From an uncultured Oscillospiraceae bacterium (lineage in GTDB: Bacteria; Bacillota; Clostridia; Oscillospirales; Oscillospiraceae), in the NCBI GenBank assembly GCA_947630785.1, contig CANRIW010000001.1:1-64000 (forward strand): 64,000 nt of DNA. The letters are read 5' to 3'. Under the pieces are notes generated by a model. It saw nothing but the letters and a program-made list of their open reading frames with translations. It made no database searches and was not told the origin of the DNA. Below, piece by piece: positions 60,857 to 64,000 of this stretch. Position 1 is the stretch's first letter; every line of letters starts with the position of its first letter. The position numbers and the translations under genes are program-made.

Positions 60857-61567
60857 ATGAGCGAGAGACGGACGCAGCGGCGCGGCCGCCGGAGCGCGGC
60901 TCCCCTCTGGATCATAGCGCTGGCCGTGGCGCTGGCGGGGCTGGCGCTGGCGGCGCTGCTGACCGGAGGAGGCCAGCCCCGGCCCCCGGCGGCCTCCATG
61001 GACCACGGCTGGGAGCTGGTGCTGGTGAACCGGGACCACTCCCTGCCCGCGGGGTGGGACCCGGAGCTGGTCACGCTGTCCAACGGGACCCAGGTGGACC
61101 AGCGCATCTATCCCGCCCTGCAGGAGATGTTCGACGATATGCGGGATCAGGGCGTATATCCGGTGGTGCGGGACGGCTGGCGGTCCGAGGCGGTCCAGCA
61201 GGAGCTGATGGACGAGCGGGTGGCCCAGTACCGGGGCCAGGGGTACTCCTGGAGCGAGTCCAGAGAGCTGGCCGAACAGTGGGTGGCCCTTCCCTGCACC
61301 AGCGAGCACCAGCTGGGGCTGGCGGTGGACATCAACCCAGACAGCAGCCTGTCCACCGGGGACCAGGTGTACGGGTGGCTGGCGGAACACGCCTGCGAGT
61401 ACGGCTTTGTGCGCCGCTATCCCCCGGACAAGACGGAGATCACCGGCATCTCCAACGAACCGTGGCACTACCGCTACGTGGGAACGGAGGCGGCGGAGGA
61501 GATGGAGCGGCTGGGGCTCTGCCTGGAGGAGTATGTGGCCTGGCTGGACGAAAACCGGGCGGCGTGA
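60857..61567 (+). CDS. D-alanyl-D-alanine carboxypeptidase, VanY/M15B family
   Basis: A 236-aa zinc peptidase with a membrane anchor at about residues 18-38. The M15 motif SEHQLGLAVDI (SxHxxGxAxD) and the C-terminal ligand motif EPWHYRYVG are intact, so the enzyme should be active. It would trim the terminal D-Ala from peptidoglycan stems outside the membrane. The start follows AAAAGGAGTGACCTGACCAC, 21 bases after the permease gene, placing it in the GntR-ABC operon. Confidence 0.92.
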   Translation: MSERRTQRRGRRSAAPLWIIALAVALAGLALAALLTGGGQPRPPAASMDHGWELVLVNRDHSLPAGWDPELVTLSNGTQVDQRIYPALQEMFDDMRDQGVYPVVRDGWRSEAVQQELMDERVAQYRGQGYSWSESRELAEQWVALPCTSEHQLGLAVDINPDSSLSTGDQVYGWLAEHACEYGFVRRYPPDKTEITGISNEPWHYRYVGTEAAEEMERLGLCLEEYVAWLDENRAA

Positions 61568-61648
61568 ATACACCGGGGAATATCGTAGAGAAAAAACACA
61601 GAACGGAATCGCTTTTGCCCGGTTGGGCGGCGAAAGCGGGAGGGACCT

Positions 61649-63052
61649 ATGCATGACTTTATCCACACGATCTTCTATCTGCTGAAAAACGTGGCGGGGA
61701 TAGCGGTCCTGGTCGCCGTTTTAGGCGGGGCGGCGGCTGTCCTGTGCTTCAAGCTCAGAAAGCGGCCCATTTCCCGGGGAAAGGCGGCCGCCTTCGCCCT
61801 GCTGTGCGGGTGGCTGACCGCCATGCTGGGCCTCACCCTGCGGCGCATGGGCATCGGGGGGATCGGCGCCGGGGGCTATAATTTCCACCTGTTCCGGGCC
61901 TTCCGGGAGGCGTGGAACCGGTTTTCCCTGCAGATCTGGCTCAATCCCCTGCTGAACACCGCCATGTTCATGCCCCTGGGCGTCTTGCTGCCGCTGCTGT
62001 GGAGGCCCTTCCGCCGGTGGTACGCCGCCCTGGCGGCGGGCCTGGGCCTGTCGCTGGCGGTGGAGGTGGTCCAGTACGTGGGGGCCCTGGGCATGGCCGA
62101 CGTGGACGACCTGTTCTGCAACGCCCTTGGGACTATGGTGGGCTGGTGCCTGTGCATGGTCGTGCTCTATCTCATGGACAAAAAGCCCGCCCCGGCCGTG
62201 GCCTGCGCGGCGCTGCCGGTGCTGGCGGCGGCGGTCCTGGGCGGGACCTTCGCGGCCTACTGCCTCCAGCCCTACGGCAATCTGGCCGACGCCCCCGTCT
62301 ATGACGCGGACCTCTCCGGCGCGGCCTGGACCCTGGACTGTGAGCTGCCCTCTGTGGGGGAGACCGCCGGGGTGTACCATCTTGGGGCCTATGACCGGGC
62401 CGCCTGCGACGCCTTTGCCTATGAGTTCGCCCGGCGGCTGGGGGTGGACACCGAGAACGATCCTCCCAGATATTACTTTGACACGGACTATTACGACGGG
62501 ACCTCCATTTACTCCAACCACTCGGATTTCTACCTGTCGGTGGAGCTGGCCGACCGGTCCTTCCGGTACGACCGGTACCGCCACGACGAGCATTATGGCG
62601 AGCTGTCCGAGGCGGAGCTGCGGGAGAAATTGGCCCCCTTCGGGGTGGAGGCGCCGGACCGTGTGACCTTCGGGTACGAGGGGGACGGCTGGCATAAATT
62701 CGAGGCGGCGGGCGATGTGAAGGGGGACGCCCTCACCGCCGGGACCCTCCGCTGCCGGGTGACCGACGCGGGGGAGATCACGGAGATCGAGAACAGCCTG
62801 GCGGTGTGCGAGCTGGCAAAACAAGAGGCCGTCCTCTCCCCGGAGGAGGCGTATCGGCGGCTCCGGCAGGGCCGCTGCTCCGACAACGAGTACCTGGAAC
62901 ACTGGGCGAGGGAGTACGCCCATGACCACATCCGGGTGACCTCCTGCGCCCTGGAGTACCGGGCGGACACCAAGGGGTTCTATCAGCCGGTGTACGCCTT
63001 CTCCATGGAGGACCTGGGGTTCGACTCGGTGTATGTGCCGGCGCTGAAATAA
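61649..63052 (+). CDS. VanZ-family protein with C-terminal extracytoplasmic domain
   Basis: A 467-aa protein with an N-terminal VanZ domain of five to six membrane segments (about 10-215; NPLLNTAMFMPLGVLLPLLW; VEVVQYVGALGMADVDDLFCNALGTMVG). About 240 soluble residues follow, rich in D/Y/E and without a family I recognise. Plain VanZ proteins are ~160-200 aa, so the tail is an unusual fusion. It lies 81 bases after vanY and may share its transcript. The start follows GGGAGGGACCT. Confidence 0.85.
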   Translation: MHDFIHTIFYLLKNVAGIAVLVAVLGGAAAVLCFKLRKRPISRGKAAAFALLCGWLTAMLGLTLRRMGIGGIGAGGYNFHLFRAFREAWNRFSLQIWLNPLLNTAMFMPLGVLLPLLWRPFRRWYAALAAGLGLSLAVEVVQYVGALGMADVDDLFCNALGTMVGWCLCMVVLYLMDKKPAPAVACAALPVLAAAVLGGTFAAYCLQPYGNLADAPVYDADLSGAAWTLDCELPSVGETAGVYHLGAYDRAACDAFAYEFARRLGVDTENDPPRYYFDTDYYDGTSIYSNHSDFYLSVELADRSFRYDRYRHDEHYGELSEAELREKLAPFGVEAPDRVTFGYEGDGWHKFEAAGDVKGDALTAGTLRCRVTDAGEITEIENSLAVCELAKQEAVLSPEEAYRRLRQGRCSDNEYLEHWAREYAHDHIRVTSCALEYRADTKGFYQPVYAFSMEDLGFDSVYVPALK

Positions 63053-63065
63053 CGCAAAAATGCAT

Positions 63066-63091
63066 GGGCCGGACGGGAGACCGTCCGGCCC
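63066..63091. terminator. GC-rich hairpin after the VanZ-like gene
   Basis: A perfect 11-bp stem GGGCCGGACGG / CCGTCCGGCCC with GAGA loop lies 13 bases after the stop. No U-tract follows, but it coincides with the end of the cluster and precedes a new promoter. Confidence 0.55.
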
Positions 63092-63101
63092 GTTCGCGCC
63101 C

Positions 63102-63130
63102 TTGCAAAACCGCGCCCGATGGGGTACAAT
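63102..63130 (+). promoter_or_regulatory. Promoter of the CysE-like gene
   Basis: TTGCAA and TACAAT are separated by 17 bases, about 38 bases before the start at 63169. Confidence 0.75.
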
Positions 63131-63168
63131 ACAGGCGAAACCATTCCTGAGGAAATGAGGTGCCCTCT

Positions 63169-63732
63169 ATGTGGGAGCTGCTGCGGAAGATCAAGCGGTT
63201 TTTCTTCCCCGACCCGGTGGCGAAGTTCTGGAAGAACCGGGAGAAGATCGTCCGGCCCAGCGGCCGGGTACAGAGGTTCCTTGCGCCTCTGTATACCCAC
63301 TCCAACCAGAAGATCCTGGACAGGCACAACGCCTGCATCCCCTGCTTGGAGCGGATCGCCCCCTTCGCCACCCCCCACGGGCTGGCGGGCATCTTTATCT
63401 CCTACGGGGCCACGGTGGGGGAGGGCTGCACCATCTTCCAGCAGGTGACCATCGGCTCCAACAACCTGCCGGACAGCCGGGGGCGGGGGGCCCCCACCAT
63501 CGGCAAAAACGTGTATATCGGCGCGGGGGCCAAGATCATCGGCAATGTGGCCATCGGGGACAACGCCCGCATCGGCGCCAACTGCGCGGTCACCTTCGAC
63601 GTGCCCGCCAACGCCACCGTGGTGCTGCCCGCCCCCCGGGTCATCCTCCACGACAAGCCCCGGGACAACACCTTCGTCACCTGGGCGGAGGCCGCCAAGG
63701 CCAAAAATGAGCAGGGAAAGGGGACATTGTGA
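63169..63732 (+). CDS. Serine O-acetyltransferase-like hexapeptide-repeat protein
   Basis: A 187-aa left-handed beta-helix acetyltransferase of the CysE type (HGLAGIFISYGATVGEGCTIFQQVTIGSN; IGKNVYIGAGAKIIGNVAIGDNARIGANCAVTFDVPANATVVLPAPRVI). The N-terminal helical domain is short and basic (WELLRKIKRFFFPDP), so it resembles the smaller serine acetyltransferase homologues often found outside cysteine operons; substrate is uncertain. The ATG at 63169 follows GAGG with good spacing; the track's GTG start three codons earlier is less likely. The next gene overlaps its stop (TGATG). Confidence 0.85.
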   Translation: MWELLRKIKRFFFPDPVAKFWKNREKIVRPSGRVQRFLAPLYTHSNQKILDRHNACIPCLERIAPFATPHGLAGIFISYGATVGEGCTIFQQVTIGSNNLPDSRGRGAPTIGKNVYIGAGAKIIGNVAIGDNARIGANCAVTFDVPANATVVLPAPRVILHDKPRDNTFVTWAEAAKAKNEQGKGTL

Positions 63733-64000
63733 TGCCGGGACGTGATGAATTCATCGAAATATACAACCAGTATATCCACCGGGAGGGCGCGAAGGAGCTG
63801 CTGGACTACCTGACCGACCGCAGCGACTTCTTCACCGCCCCCGCCTCCGCCAAGTACCACGGGGCCTATGTGGGCGGCCTGTGCGACCACAGCGTCAACG
63901 TGTTCCGGTGCCTGGAGGCATATCTGGAGCGGCAGCGGGTGAAGGAGGTCTACGGTCTGGACTACGACATGGAGTCGGTGGCCATCGTGGCCCTGCTCCA
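63732..64000 (+). CDS. HD-domain hydrolase, N-terminal part (cut by window end)
   Basis: The ORF starts at an ATG overlapping the upstream stop and runs off the right edge after 89 codons. It reads MPGRDEFIEIYNQYIHREG... and contains YHGAYVGGLCDHSVNVFRCLEAYLE, with the first metal-binding histidine of an HD domain; the HD pair itself would follow just beyond the edge (VAIVALL). The family resembles small HD hydrolases related to YhaM-type domains. Function cannot be assigned from the fragment. Confidence 0.75.
   Translation, partial: MPGRDEFIEIYNQYIHREGAKELLDYLTDRSDFFTAPASAKYHGAYVGGLCDHSVNVFRCLEAYLERQRVKEVYGLDYDMESVAIVALL

Noticed and set aside
58925-61666. 913-aa minus-strand ORF opposite the ABC permease and vanY
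   Set aside because: It covers three clear plus-strand genes in antisense and has low-complexity H/R/Q/G composition.

Overview
The window is about 64 kb of a GC-rich, spore-forming Bacillota chromosome and contains the replication-origin neighbourhood. The gene order rpmH-rnpA-yidD-yidC-jag | dnaA-dnaN-yaaA-recF-remB-gyrB-gyrA is the classical Firmicutes origin order. A gerA-type germination operon, three parS sites, ParA/ParB, Noc, RemB, Mrr and an AtoDA/thiolase cluster point to an anaerobic gut clostridium. My best guess is Oscillospirales near Flavonifractor, Lawsonibacter or Intestinimonas; this is inferred from gene content and GC content only, with no database search.

Left part (1-17.6 kb): the 5' end of a 16S rRNA gene on the minus strand with two tandem promoters; a compact gerAA-gerAC-gerAB operon with a short GerAC; lspA-rluD-ldh on the plus strand; a BlaI/M56-peptidase regulatory pair with palindromic operators; a zinc-ribbon membrane protein; rpsO-pnp with an elaborate intergenic RNA structure; a small membrane protein behind three LexA-like boxes; a LysM/G5/M23 cell-wall hydrolase behind a textbook WalR box; a HAD phosphatase; and the jag-yidC-yidD-rnpA-rpmH block.

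Origin (17.6-28.4 kb): dnaA, dnaN, yaaA, recF, remB, a PH-domain protein with an EF-hand-like tail, gyrB, gyrA, a SHOCT membrane protein, rnhA and a tandem DUF1508 (YegP) protein, all plus strand.

Middle (28.4-42.9 kb): mostly minus strand. It holds aspS, a lower-GC mrr restriction gene lodged between aspS and hisS, hisS with a structured leader, mgsA, a MinD-like ATPase, rsmG, mscL, serS, parB, parA and three parS sites. Next come a divergent XRE-repressor/57-aa-protein switch with paired operators, a 527-bp non-coding element with 22-bp terminal inverted repeats, noc, a YitT membrane protein and tadA.

Right part (42.9-64 kb): a PadR-DUF2812-VanZ module; the butyrate/acetoacetate genes atoA-atoD-thl; a SERCA-like calcium ATPase; a PrsA-like lipoprotein; mfd, pth, prs and an HD protein on the minus strand; then a plus-strand GntR(YtrA)-ABC transporter-VanY-VanZ cell-envelope cluster, a CysE-like acetyltransferase and the start of an HD-domain gene cut by the window edge. 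Cell-wall and envelope functions recur (M23, VanY, two VanZ proteins, BlaI/BlaR-like, LspA, PrsA, MscL), each with its own local regulator or operator. I found no tRNA gene, no CRISPR array, no prophage and no complete insertion sequence.
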